From: Flavobacterium sp.
GTDB lineage: Bacteria > Bacteroidota > Bacteroidia > Flavobacteriales > Flavobacteriaceae
NCBI GenBank assembly: GCA_017989775.1
Contig: JAGNPF010000082.1
Span: forward strand, 1 to 6,773
Reading direction: 5' to 3'
Length of the DNA: 6,773 nucleotides
This document shows, one piece after another, positions 1 to 5,777 of the stretch. The stretch's first letter is position 1, and every line of letters starts with the position of its first letter. The notes beneath the pieces were generated by a model. It had not been told where the DNA came from, made no database searches, and saw only the letters and a list, made by a program, of their open reading frames with translations. The translations under genes were made by a program, and so were the position numbers.

Positions 1-77
1 AAATATTCTAAACAATCTAAGTCGGTTTTGAACTTATCTGTAAATTCTAAAATACTTTCTCCTTTAAATTTTTCCAT
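1..77 (-). CDS. IS1595-like (ISXO2-like) transposase, N-terminal fragment cut by the window edge
   Basis: Read leftward from an ATG at 77-75, the frame stays open to the window edge and gives 25 complete codons (MEKFKGESILEFTDKF, then KTDLDCLEY). The pattern of a short basic start, 'ILEFTDKF' and 'D.DCLEYL' resembles the N-terminus of IS1595-family transposases of Bacteroidota. In those proteins this segment precedes a zinc-ribbon and the DDE-type (ISXO2-like) catalytic domain. Neither the zinc ribbon nor the catalytic residues are visible because the gene leaves the window. There is no Shine-Dalgarno sequence before the ATG, which is usual for this phylum. With 25 residues the family call rests on remembered resemblance, so it is moderate. 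Whether the element is intact cannot be seen. Confidence 0.5.
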   Translation of the reverse strand, partial: MEKFKGESILEFTDKFKTDLDCLEY

Positions 78-122
78 ACTTTAAATATACGAAAAAATTA
101 TAAGTAATTATCCGAACACCTC
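1..122 (-). mobile_element. Possible end of an IS1595-type insertion sequence
   Basis: If the partial gene at 1-77 is a transposase, the element's outer end should lie a few tens of bases upstream of its ATG. On the minus strand the stretch 122 to 101 reads GAGGTGTTCGGATAATTAC, the least AT-rich block in this leader. It is a candidate terminal inverted repeat. The opposite end and any target duplication lie outside the window, so the boundary is a guess. Confidence 0.25.
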
Positions 123-358
123 AATAAAATTAAAAGCTGAATTTTTCTAAAAATCATGTTAAACGGTCTTAAAATTGAGATTATATTAATGTTGTAAATA
201 TAAAATTTTAATAGGCTTAAAAAGATACTATCCTGTCAAATTGTAATCGAAAACTATCTTTTTTCAGACGTATTCCCAAAAGTTTCCAACCTTGTTTCCG
301 ATATGAAAATTTCGAAAAGCAACATTAAAAATCAGGTCAAATCCTTCTTTTTAAAGCA
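123..358. other. AT-rich intergenic DNA, no gene recognised
   Basis: This stretch has no convincing coding frame. The longest ATG frame I traced begins at 303 and ends at 389 after 28 codons. It overlaps the tRNA promoter and resembles nothing I recognise. I see no further RNA gene, no clear hairpin with a T-run and no repeat. It is most simply the spacer between the putative insertion sequence and the tRNA transcription unit. Confidence 0.5.
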
Positions 359-386
359 TTCGATTCGAATAAATTTGATACATTTG
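359..386 (+). promoter_or_regulatory. Bacteroidota-type promoter of the tRNA-Arg gene
   Basis: TACATTTG at 379-386 is an exact match to the Bacteroidota -7 consensus TANNTTTG. About 16 bp upstream, TTCG at 359-362 is a one-mismatch version of the -33 TTTG element. Transcription would start near 391-394, giving a pre-tRNA leader of roughly 65-70 nt before the mature 5' end at 460. The -7 match is strong; the -33 match is weak. Confidence 0.6.
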
Positions 387-420
387 TGAACCAAAACCAA
401 AACAGTAAAAATTGCCTAAA

Positions 421-436
421 GCCCAAAAAACTGGGC
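421..436 (+). other. Small GC-rich hairpin in the pre-tRNA leader
   Basis: GCCCA (421-425) and TGGGC (432-436) form a perfect 5-bp stem around a six-base A-rich loop. It lies between the predicted transcription start and the mature tRNA 5' end. No T-run follows on either strand, so it does not look like a terminator. It may merely fold in the leader removed by RNase P. Confidence 0.35.
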
Positions 437-459
437 CTAAATTTAAGTTATTGTTTTTT

Positions 460-531
460 AGCCCCGTAGTTCAACGGATAGAATGGGAGTTTCCTAAACT
501 TTTGATCCGAGTTCGATTCTCGGCGGGGCTA
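460..531 (+). tRNA. tRNA-Arg, anticodon CCU
   Basis: A complete cloverleaf can be drawn. The acceptor stem 460-466/524-530 (AGCCCCG/CGGGGCT) is fully paired with discriminator A531, followed by U8 and A9. The D-stem is GTTC/GAAT (469-472/481-484) with a GG-containing loop. The anticodon stem is 486-490/498-502 and its loop TTCCTAA (491-497) puts anticodon CCT at 493-495, which reads AGG. The variable loop is four bases, and the T-stem CCGAG/CTCGG (507-511/519-523) closes loop TTCGATT. The 3' CCA is not encoded (ACAA follows), so it would be added after transcription. The gene has its own promoter (-7 at 379-386) and terminator (540-567), so it appears to be a single-gene unit. Confidence 0.96.
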
Positions 532-539
532 CAATCTAA

Positions 540-567
540 AAAGACCGTCCAACAACGGTCTTTTTTT
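540..567 (+). terminator. Intrinsic terminator of the tRNA-Arg transcript
   Basis: AAAGACCGT (540-548) pairs perfectly with ACGGTCTTT (555-563) around loop CCAACA, and the T-run continues to 567. It starts eight bases after the mature tRNA 3' end. This is the textbook rho-independent form and isolates the tRNA from the operon that follows. Confidence 0.92.
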
Positions 568-679
568 ATGCCTTCCTGTCACTTCTCCTTCAAAACACAA
601 TGTTTTACGAATAAAAAAAATCTAACAACACACCCCTTTAAAAAATACCTAACATTTATTAATACTTCTTGTTTTTTAA

Positions 680-710
680 AACAATACCCTAAAAAAATAT
701 GGGTATTGTT
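680..710. repeat. Perfect 10-bp inverted repeat (hairpin)
   Basis: AACAATACCC (680-689) and GGGTATTGTT (701-710) are exact reverse complements separated by an 11-base A/T loop. After one mismatch the flanks continue as A-run against T-run. The right side is followed by GTTTTATTA, so on the plus strand it could act as a weak or back-up terminator. On the minus strand the stem is also followed by TTTT. No gene that would need it is visible on either side, as the tRNA already has its own terminator. Confidence 0.6.
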
Positions 711-766
711 GTTTTATTATGATTTAACAATTACAGAATTGAAAAAACGAGATTAAAAAAAAATAA

Positions 767-790
767 AATTGTCAAAAATAATTGTCAAAA
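767..790. repeat. Tandem 11-bp direct repeat AATTGTCAAAA upstream of the operon promoter
   Basis: AATTGTCAAAA occurs at 767-777 and again at 780-790, so the start-to-start distance is 13 bp. The pair ends 44 bp before the -33 element of the ATP-grasp operon promoter. Two same-face or near-same-face sites at this distance could be activator half-sites. In such A/T-rich DNA chance repetition is also possible. No regulator is identified. Confidence 0.4.
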
Positions 791-834
791 CAACGAATAC
801 GACATAAATTATTAAAAACTCAACAAAAAAGGAA

Positions 835-862
835 TTGTGTAAAAAATAAAACAATAAATTTG
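835..862 (+). promoter_or_regulatory. Bacteroidota-type promoter of the ATP-grasp / alpha-E / transglutaminase operon
   Basis: TTG at 835-837 is followed after exactly 17 bp by TAAATTTG at 855-862, an exact match to the -7 consensus TANNTTTG of Bacteroidota sigma-A. Transcription would begin around 868-870, giving a 5' leader of about 47 nt before the ATG at 916. It is the best-matching promoter in the window. Confidence 0.75.
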
Positions 863-872
863 TTTTAAATCA

Positions 873-893
873 CTGTTTTTTAAACAAAAACAG
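873..893 (+). other. Hairpin at the 5' end of the operon mRNA
   Basis: CTGTTTTT (873-880) pairs perfectly with AAAAACAG (886-893) around loop TAAAC. The stem begins only a few bases after the predicted transcription start and ends 22 bases before the start codon, leaving the start region unpaired. It could protect the mRNA 5' end or tune translation. It has no riboswitch-like conserved core that I recognise. Confidence 0.45.
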
Positions 894-915
894 CAAAATT
901 TATTACTATTTAACA

Positions 916-2361
916 ATGAAAGACATGGTGAAGTCGATACCGAAATTAAACCCCAGTGGTTGGGATGAAATGTTTTCTAGTAAAGGAGTTCGAAGTTCAT
1001 ATTCCAAAGTGCTGCAAACCATCCAGAACCTTAATCCCGAAAAATTAACCCAAAAGCAAAAACAGGCAGCTGATTTTTTCATGAATCAGGGTATCACTTT
1101 TACCGTTTACAGCGATGACAATCAAGGCATCGAAAGAATTTTTCCGTTTGACATCATCCCGAGAATCATTACCCAAAAAGAATGGCTAGAAGTAGAGTCG
1201 GGAATAAAACAAAGACTGAAAGCACTCAACTTGTTCTTGGAAGATGTTTACAACGAGCAATTGATCATAAAAGAAGGGGTGATGCCAGCGGCTTTGGTGG
1301 CTTCGTGCCCTCACTATCTCCAAGAGGTGCATGGCATAAAAGTACCCCACAATATCCACATCCATATAGCCGGAATCGACTTGATTCGGGGCGCAAAAGG
1401 AGAATTCTATGTCTTGGAAGACAACCTGAGATGTCCAAGCGGCGTGAGCTATATGCTGGAAAACCGAGAAATCACGAAACGAATTTTCCCCGAAATGCTT
1501 AGTGCCAATCACGTGAGCATGGTGGGAAAATATCCCATGATCTTGCATAACATCCTCATTTCGATGTCGCCAAGAAACATTTCGAATCCAAACGTGGTTT
1601 TGCTCACGCCCGGTATTTATAATTCGGCTTATTACGAGCACACCTTTTTGGCCAGACAAATGGGGGTTCCGTTGGTGGAAGGACGCGATTTGGTAGTCAA
1701 CAACAACAGGGTGTACATGAAAACCACTTCGGGTTTGCAACAAGTCGATGTGATTTACAGACGTTTGGACGACGATTACCTGGACCCATTGGTTTTTAGA
1801 CCCGAAAGCACCTTGGGCGTTCCCGGTCTTATCAGTGCTTACAAACAAGGAAATGTTGCCTTGGTGAATGCCGTTGGAAATGGTGTTGCCGATGACAAAG
1901 CGGTTTATGCTTATGTTCCCGACATGATAAAGTTTTATCTCAACGAAGAGCCCATCCTTAAAAACGTTCCTACTTATCAAATGGAAAACAAAGAGGAACG
2001 CGAACTGGTGTTTGCCGATATGGGCAATATGGTCATCAAGGAAACCAACCAGAGTGGTGGCTACGGAATGATCATGGGAAACAAAGCCACCGAGGAAGAA
2101 CTGGAAAAAGGGAAAATTGCGATTTTGGCCAATCCTCGAAATTTCATAGCCCAACCCATTATCCAACTCAGCACCGTACCTTGCCTGATTGACGGCGAGC
2201 TGAAACTGCGCCACGTAGATTTAAGACCTTATGCCTTGTGCGGCCCGAACGGCGTTGAAATTGTTCCTGGCGGATTGACGCGGGTGGCTCTGACCGAAGG
2301 TTCCTTGGTAGTCAATTCTTCGCAAGGAGGAGGCAGCAAGGACACCTGGATCATTGAATAA
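916..2361 (+). CDS. Circularly permuted type 2 ATP-grasp protein (COG2308 family)
   Basis: This 481-residue protein is full length for the COG2308 / CP_ATPgrasp_2 family (formerly DUF404/DUF407). ATP-grasp enzymes activate a carboxylate with ATP to form an amide or peptide bond, and this branch is predicted to be a peptide or amino-acid ligase of unknown substrate. Visible family blocks are GITFTVY (59-65), FPFDIIPRII (76-85), AGIDLIR (152-158), YVLEDNLRCPSGVSYM (from about 165, with E168, D169, N170), NAVGNGVADDK (318-328), the glycine-rich nucleotide-loop-like SGGYG (380-384), RHVDLRP (432-438) and the C-terminal NSSQGGGSKDTW signature. There is no signal peptide, so it is cytoplasmic. The ATG at 916 lacks a Shine-Dalgarno sequence; an in-frame ATG at 925 is an alternative. 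It is the first gene of an operon with an alpha-E protein and a transglutaminase. The family call is very secure; the reaction is inferred. Confidence 0.95.
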   Translation: MKDMVKSIPKLNPSGWDEMFSSKGVRSSYSKVLQTIQNLNPEKLTQKQKQAADFFMNQGITFTVYSDDNQGIERIFPFDIIPRIITQKEWLEVESGIKQRLKALNLFLEDVYNEQLIIKEGVMPAALVASCPHYLQEVHGIKVPHNIHIHIAGIDLIRGAKGEFYVLEDNLRCPSGVSYMLENREITKRIFPEMLSANHVSMVGKYPMILHNILISMSPRNISNPNVVLLTPGIYNSAYYEHTFLARQMGVPLVEGRDLVVNNNRVYMKTTSGLQQVDVIYRRLDDDYLDPLVFRPESTLGVPGLISAYKQGNVALVNAVGNGVADDKAVYAYVPDMIKFYLNEEPILKNVPTYQMENKEERELVFADMGNMVIKETNQSGGYGMIMGNKATEEELEKGKIAILANPRNFIAQPIIQLSTVPCLIDGELKLRHVDLRPYALCGPNGVEIVPGGLTRVALTEGSLVVNSSQGGGSKDTWIIE

Positions 2362-2376
2362 AAATCGTATTAACAA

Positions 2377-2425
2377 GAGGAGGACGAAATTGCTTTGCTA
2401 AGTGCTTCGCAACTCCTCGCAATGA
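2377..2425. repeat. Decayed dispersed palindromic repeat (GTCATTGCGAGG type) inside the operon
   Basis: On the minus strand this block starts GTCATTGCGAGGAG and continues with GCGAAGCA and AAGCAAT motifs. It resembles the short 'GTCATTGCGAGG...GAAGCAATC' palindromic repeat scattered between genes in many bacterial genomes, including flavobacteria. GAGGAG (2377-2382) pairs with CTCCTC (2413-2418), and CGAA (2385-2388) with TTCG (2406-2409), so the RNA can fold. It fills most of the 73-nt gap between the ATP-grasp stop and the alpha-E start. The AGGAGG-like bases are about 50 nt from the next start and are not a ribosome binding site. Confidence 0.65.
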
Positions 2426-2434
2426 CAAATTAAG

Positions 2435-3388
2435 ATGAAAACAAACATGCTCAGCCGAGTTGCAGACGGAATGTTCTGGCTCAACAGATACATGGAAAGG
2501 GCGGATGGAATGATACTCACCCTAAACACATTCTACATCTTGTCTTTTGATAAAGAAATGAATGATTCACAAGGATACAAACCCTTGTTGGAATATTACA
2601 CGGATTTGTCCAGAAATCAAATTGTCCAGTCGCAATACGACACCAATTTTATCTTGAAATACATCATTTGCGACAATCAAAACAGCAATTCCGTCAAAAA
2701 TCTTGTTGTCAAAGCACGTGAAAATGCCAGAGGCTCCCAAGACAAAATAACGAAAGAACTTTGGGAACACATCAACTCGATGTACCATTTTATGAATGTG
2801 CCAGATTTGTCCAAAAAATTGGAAACCTATGAAGCCCTAAGCGTTGTTACCGAACTCAAAGAAGATCTTTTGTTGTACAACGGCATAGTCCATGTGACGA
2901 TGCCTAGGGGGACGAGTTGGTGTTTTTCCAATATTGGCAAACAAATAGAACGTTGCTTGCAAACCATTTCGATGACGCAGGCCTACTTTAAACCCATCAA
3001 TTACAATCTTGACGGGGAAGAAGATTTATTGTACTGGAGAAGGTTGTTGTTGTCGCTCTCGGGTTATGAACAATACCTGAAAAGCTACAGCAATATTCCC
3101 CATAATCGCAAAGTGGTGCAACACGTAATTTTCAATCGGGATTTTTCACATTCCGTGATATACACCCTGGAATTGCTGGACAAATACCTGGACAGTTTAA
3201 TTATGGACAACAACTCCAGCGAAGCAAGAACCCTACAAAATCAATTTGGAAGGTTAAAAAGCTTGATTGAGTTTACCGATTATTACAACTTGACCAACAA
3301 ACAACTAGAAGACGTCTTGAATGAAACCAAGAAACAATTGTTCCAGTTTTCGACGGACTTCTCCAAATTTTTCTTTTCTTATACCTAA
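2435..3388 (+). CDS. Alpha-E domain protein (DUF403 / COG2307 family)
   Basis: This 317-residue, mostly helical protein matches the alpha-E family in length and in its opening MLSRVADGMFWLNRYMERA (family pattern MLSRvAes.yWm.RY.ERAE). Further family blocks are ELWEHINSMY, PRGTSWCFSNIGKQIER (157-173) and WRRLLLSLSGYEQY (from W201). The position usually written FPRS reads DFSHS (236-240) here. Alpha-E proteins are found next to, or fused with, the circularly permuted ATP-grasp protein and are thought to work with it; no catalytic activity is established. There is no signal peptide. The ATG at 2435 is given as the start, but the family usually begins at MLSR, which corresponds to the in-frame ATG at 2447, so four residues may be extra. 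The next gene follows after 4 nt, implying cotranscription. Confidence 0.92.
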   Translation: MKTNMLSRVADGMFWLNRYMERADGMILTLNTFYILSFDKEMNDSQGYKPLLEYYTDLSRNQIVQSQYDTNFILKYIICDNQNSNSVKNLVVKARENARGSQDKITKELWEHINSMYHFMNVPDLSKKLETYEALSVVTELKEDLLLYNGIVHVTMPRGTSWCFSNIGKQIERCLQTISMTQAYFKPINYNLDGEEDLLYWRRLLLSLSGYEQYLKSYSNIPHNRKVVQHVIFNRDFSHSVIYTLELLDKYLDSLIMDNNSSEARTLQNQFGRLKSLIEFTDYYNLTNKQLEDVLNETKKQLFQFSTDFSKFFFSYT

Positions 3389-3392
3389 AAAA

Positions 3393-4373
3393 ATGGCAAC
3401 CTTCAAAATAGTTCATATCACGAAATACCAATACAGTTGGCCTATTAAAGAAAGCATCAACGAGATACGATTGTTTCCGCACAACTTCGAGAATCAAGAT
3501 GTGCTGCAGCACCAGATTTCGATAAGCCATAATCCCAATGTGGAAATTTCACACGATTATTACGGCAACAGGGTGGGGAATTTCAACACTTTGGAAGCCC
3601 ACAACGAGATGACCATCGAATCCCGGATGCTGGTACGCGTGAACCATTCGCTCAAAATTCCCGAAATAGACACTACCACCGTCCAGGACTTGGACATTGA
3701 AAAAGAAAAAAGCATTATGTTGCAACGTCTTTGCTATCCCGAAACCATCGAAAAGCAAAAACAAATCAACCTTGTTTTAAAAAAAATAAACCTGCCGGAC
3801 AAATCCATCATAGCCATTGCCCAGGAATGCAATGAGTACATCTACAAACACTTCACCTACACCAAGGGAATCACCAACGTACAAACCACTCTTGACGAGA
3901 TACTGGAAATCCGAAAAGGCGTTTGCCAAGACTTTGCCCACATCTTGCTACAGCTTTTGCGCACCGTTGGAATTCCTTCCAGATACGTGAGCGGCTACGT
4001 TTGTCCCAACGAAAGCGGTCTCAGGGGAGAAGGAGCCACGCATGCCTGGGTGGAAATCTACACTCCGACGCAAGGCTGGCTCGGACTGGATCCCACCAAC
4101 AACATCTGGACCATGGACAATCACGTCAAACTTTCGGTGGGAAGAAATTTCCATGATTGCACGCTTGTAAAAGGAACTTTCAAGGGATTTGCCAAACAGA
4201 CGCTTTCGGTTTCGGTCTCCATTGGCTACGAAGATGGAAGACATTTTGAAGAAATCAACAATGTACAGCTCCAAAAAATGTCGGTCGAAGAACAGGCACA
4301 GCTTGATATCATGGAGCAACATCATGTGCAGCTGCAACACCAACAGAGGCAGCAAGAACAGCAACAACAATAA
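3393..4373 (+). CDS. Transglutaminase-like cysteine hydrolase (transglutaminase family protein)
   Basis: This 326-residue protein has a bacterial transglutaminase N-terminal beta domain (about 1-85, starting FKIVHITKYQYSWPI and RLFPH) and a transglutaminase core (about 140-245). The catalytic triad is visible: Cys178 in RKGVCQDFAH, His217 in GATHAWVE and Asp233 in GLDPTNN. Such proteins are papain-like enzymes that cleave, exchange or form amide bonds. Beside an ATP-grasp ligase it may process or remove the product; that is inference. There is no signal peptide, so it is cytoplasmic. The start at 3393 is chosen because the family homology begins at once there and it lies 4 nt after the alpha-E stop; the longer in-frame start at 3321 would overlap that gene. 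The last 20 residues are rich in Gln and His (11 Q, 3 H) and look disordered. Confidence 0.93.
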   Translation: MATFKIVHITKYQYSWPIKESINEIRLFPHNFENQDVLQHQISISHNPNVEISHDYYGNRVGNFNTLEAHNEMTIESRMLVRVNHSLKIPEIDTTTVQDLDIEKEKSIMLQRLCYPETIEKQKQINLVLKKINLPDKSIIAIAQECNEYIYKHFTYTKGITNVQTTLDEILEIRKGVCQDFAHILLQLLRTVGIPSRYVSGYVCPNESGLRGEGATHAWVEIYTPTQGWLGLDPTNNIWTMDNHVKLSVGRNFHDCTLVKGTFKGFAKQTLSVSVSIGYEDGRHFEEINNVQLQKMSVEEQAQLDIMEQHHVQLQHQQRQQEQQQQ

Positions 4374-4394
4374 AAACAAACGCCATATAGCAAC

Positions 4395-4428
4395 AAACCC
4401 GACAGCTTTTTTGAAAACTGTCGGGTTT
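4395..4428. terminator. Probable bidirectional terminator between convergent operons
   Basis: AAACCCGACAG (4395-4405) pairs perfectly with CTGTCGGGTTT (4418-4428), an 11-bp stem; TTTT and AAAA inside the loop can extend it. It lies 22 nt after the transglutaminase stop and 25 nt from the stop of the leftward EnvC-like gene, so it can serve both directions. The stem ends in TTT on either strand, but the following T-runs are interrupted, so it is a less canonical terminator than the one after the tRNA. Confidence 0.8.
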
Positions 4429-4452
4429 GCCATTTGGTTTTAAATTCAATTA

Positions 4453-5754
4453 TTACATCGACAACCAGCTTGCGGGATTGTTATAGGTGGTATTTTGCAG
4501 AATGAAGAATTTGATTACCGATTTGTCTCCTGTGGTTCTTACCCTACCTATGATTTCTTTTCGGCTTACTTTATCGCCTTTGCTCACGCTAACCGAACTT
4601 AAATTTTGATATACGGTAAAATAATCTCCATGTCGAATCATTACCGATTTATTTCCCGTGGACGACGACACCATGACGCTGTAAACTTCCCCATCAAATA
4701 CTGCCCTGGCATTAGCCCCTTGTTCCGTGGTAATTTCCACTCCGCTATTATGAACCGTCAACGATGGAATGACGGGATGTTGCTGTGTTCCATAACCCAA
4801 AGAGATAAAACCTTTCTCGACTGGGAAAGGCAATCGCCCCCTGTTTGCCTTGAAATTGTCGGCAATTATTTTTGCTTCTGGCGTCAAGACAATTTTGGAC
4901 GAGGATACTGCTGGTGCCGAAGATACAATGGCTTTGGCACGTGCTTTTGTTTCTTCTTTTGTTTCTCCGGCTTTCTTACTGGCTTCAGCTTTTTTCATGG
5001 CTGCTTCCTCAGCTGCTTTTCTATTGGCTTCGGCAATGGCTGCCCTAATTAAACGATCAATTTGTTTTTCGATGGCTCTTGCTTCCTGCTGTTTTTTCTT
5101 GATGTCGGCCGTTAATTTTTTCTTGTCTTTCTTGATGGAATTCACCAATTTTTGTTGCTCATTTTTTTCTTTCAACAACGACAAACGTTCTTTTTCGTTT
5201 TCGGCAATCAGTTTTTGCTTGGCTGTTTTTTGAACATCCAATTTTGCGTTATAATCAACCAGTTGTTTGGATTTTGAACTTATTTCCTCACCCTGCATTT
5301 TTCTGAAACTGGTATATTGTTTCATGTACTGGGCACGCTTGTAGGCTTGGAGAAAATTCTCGGACGACAGGATGAACATGGCCCGGCTTTGTTCGGAACG
5401 GCTTTTGTAGGATTTCACAATCATTTCTGCATAATCTTCCTTCAAAACTTTCAATTCCCTCTTGAGCTGGTTTATTTTCAACTGATTGATGTACATATCG
5501 TTACTCAACAATTTGGCTTGTCTCTCGGTGGTGTTGATCAGTTTTTCCTTGAGTTTTATTTTGTTGGCCTGGATAATAACCACGTGAACGGCAGTTTTTT
5601 CTTTTTTCTTGACTGATTTCAACATCTCTTCGTTTTCCCTAATTTCTCTTTGAATTTGGGCTTTGCGAGCTTCCAGTTTTTCTTGCTGGGAATCCTGGCT
5701 CCACGACAGTGAAGTCAAACATATAAACAGTAGGCTTAGGAGAAATTTTGGCAT
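4453..5754 (-). CDS. EnvC-like murein hydrolase activator with degenerate LytM (M23) domain
   Basis: This 433-residue exported protein has a signal peptide (MPKFLLSLLFICLTSLSWSQ), a long charged coiled coil (about 22-240), an Ala/Lys/Glu-rich linker (about 235-285) and a C-terminal LytM/peptidase M23 fold (about 305-430). This is the EnvC/NlpD-type architecture, in which a periplasmic protein activates peptidoglycan amidases during daughter-cell separation. The LytM site is degenerate: the HxGxD block reads NSGVE (336-340), the YxHL block reads YQNL (382-385) and the HLHFE block reads IKFFI (414-418). It should therefore be an activator, not a hydrolase. The ATG at 5754 is chosen; the frame extends to a TTG at 5775, but that would add seven residues before a good signal peptide. 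It starts 23 nt after the DUF4292 gene, so they are probably cotranscribed. Confidence 0.92.
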   Translation of the reverse strand: MPKFLLSLLFICLTSLSWSQDSQQEKLEARKAQIQREIRENEEMLKSVKKKEKTAVHVVIIQANKIKLKEKLINTTERQAKLLSNDMYINQLKINQLKRELKVLKEDYAEMIVKSYKSRSEQSRAMFILSSENFLQAYKRAQYMKQYTSFRKMQGEEISSKSKQLVDYNAKLDVQKTAKQKLIAENEKERLSLLKEKNEQQKLVNSIKKDKKKLTADIKKKQQEARAIEKQIDRLIRAAIAEANRKAAEEAAMKKAEASKKAGETKEETKARAKAIVSSAPAVSSSKIVLTPEAKIIADNFKANRGRLPFPVEKGFISLGYGTQQHPVIPSLTVHNSGVEITTEQGANARAVFDGEVYSVMVSSSTGNKSVMIRHGDYFTVYQNLSSVSVSKGDKVSRKEIIGRVRTTGDKSVIKFFILQNTTYNNPASWLSM

Positions 5755-5777
5755 AGTTAAAATAAGTTTGTGCAAAT

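Larger units (their letters stand above)
568..834. other. Non-coding AT-rich spacer upstream of the ATP-grasp operon
   Basis: There is no supported gene here. The only long open frame across this stretch starts inside the tRNA leader and runs through the tRNA and its terminator, so it is not real. The region holds two ordered elements, listed separately: a perfect 10-bp inverted repeat (680-710) and a tandem direct repeat (767-790). The rest is poly-A/T-rich sequence, as is common before Bacteroidota promoters. Confidence 0.6.

Noticed and set aside
303..389. 28-codon ATG frame before the tRNA
   Set aside because: It is short, ends inside the -7 promoter element and shows no recognisable features.
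460..567. tRNA-Arg 3' end as an integration site (att) for a genomic island
   Set aside because: I see no second copy of the tRNA 3' end in the window and no integrase, and the tRNA is followed at once by its own terminator and a housekeeping-like operon.
412..756. 114-codon open frame on the plus strand
   Set aside because: It runs through the tRNA leader, the whole tRNA-Arg gene and its terminator, and its translation resembles no protein.
1186..2214. 342-codon open frame on the minus strand
   Set aside because: It lies wholly opposite the ATP-grasp gene, whose family motifs are unmistakable; it is a shadow of that gene's codon pattern.
2377..2383. AGGAGG-like bases as a Shine-Dalgarno sequence for the alpha-E gene
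   Set aside because: They lie about 50 nt from the start codon and belong to the palindromic repeat; other genes here also lack Shine-Dalgarno sequences.
3321..3392. Upstream in-frame start for the transglutaminase
   Set aside because: It would add 24 residues with no family similarity and overlap the alpha-E gene by 68 nt; the ATG at 3393 begins directly at the conserved N-terminus.
5755..5775. TTG start adding seven residues to the EnvC-like protein
   Set aside because: The ATG at 5754 opens a clean signal peptide with a short charged start, which fits better.
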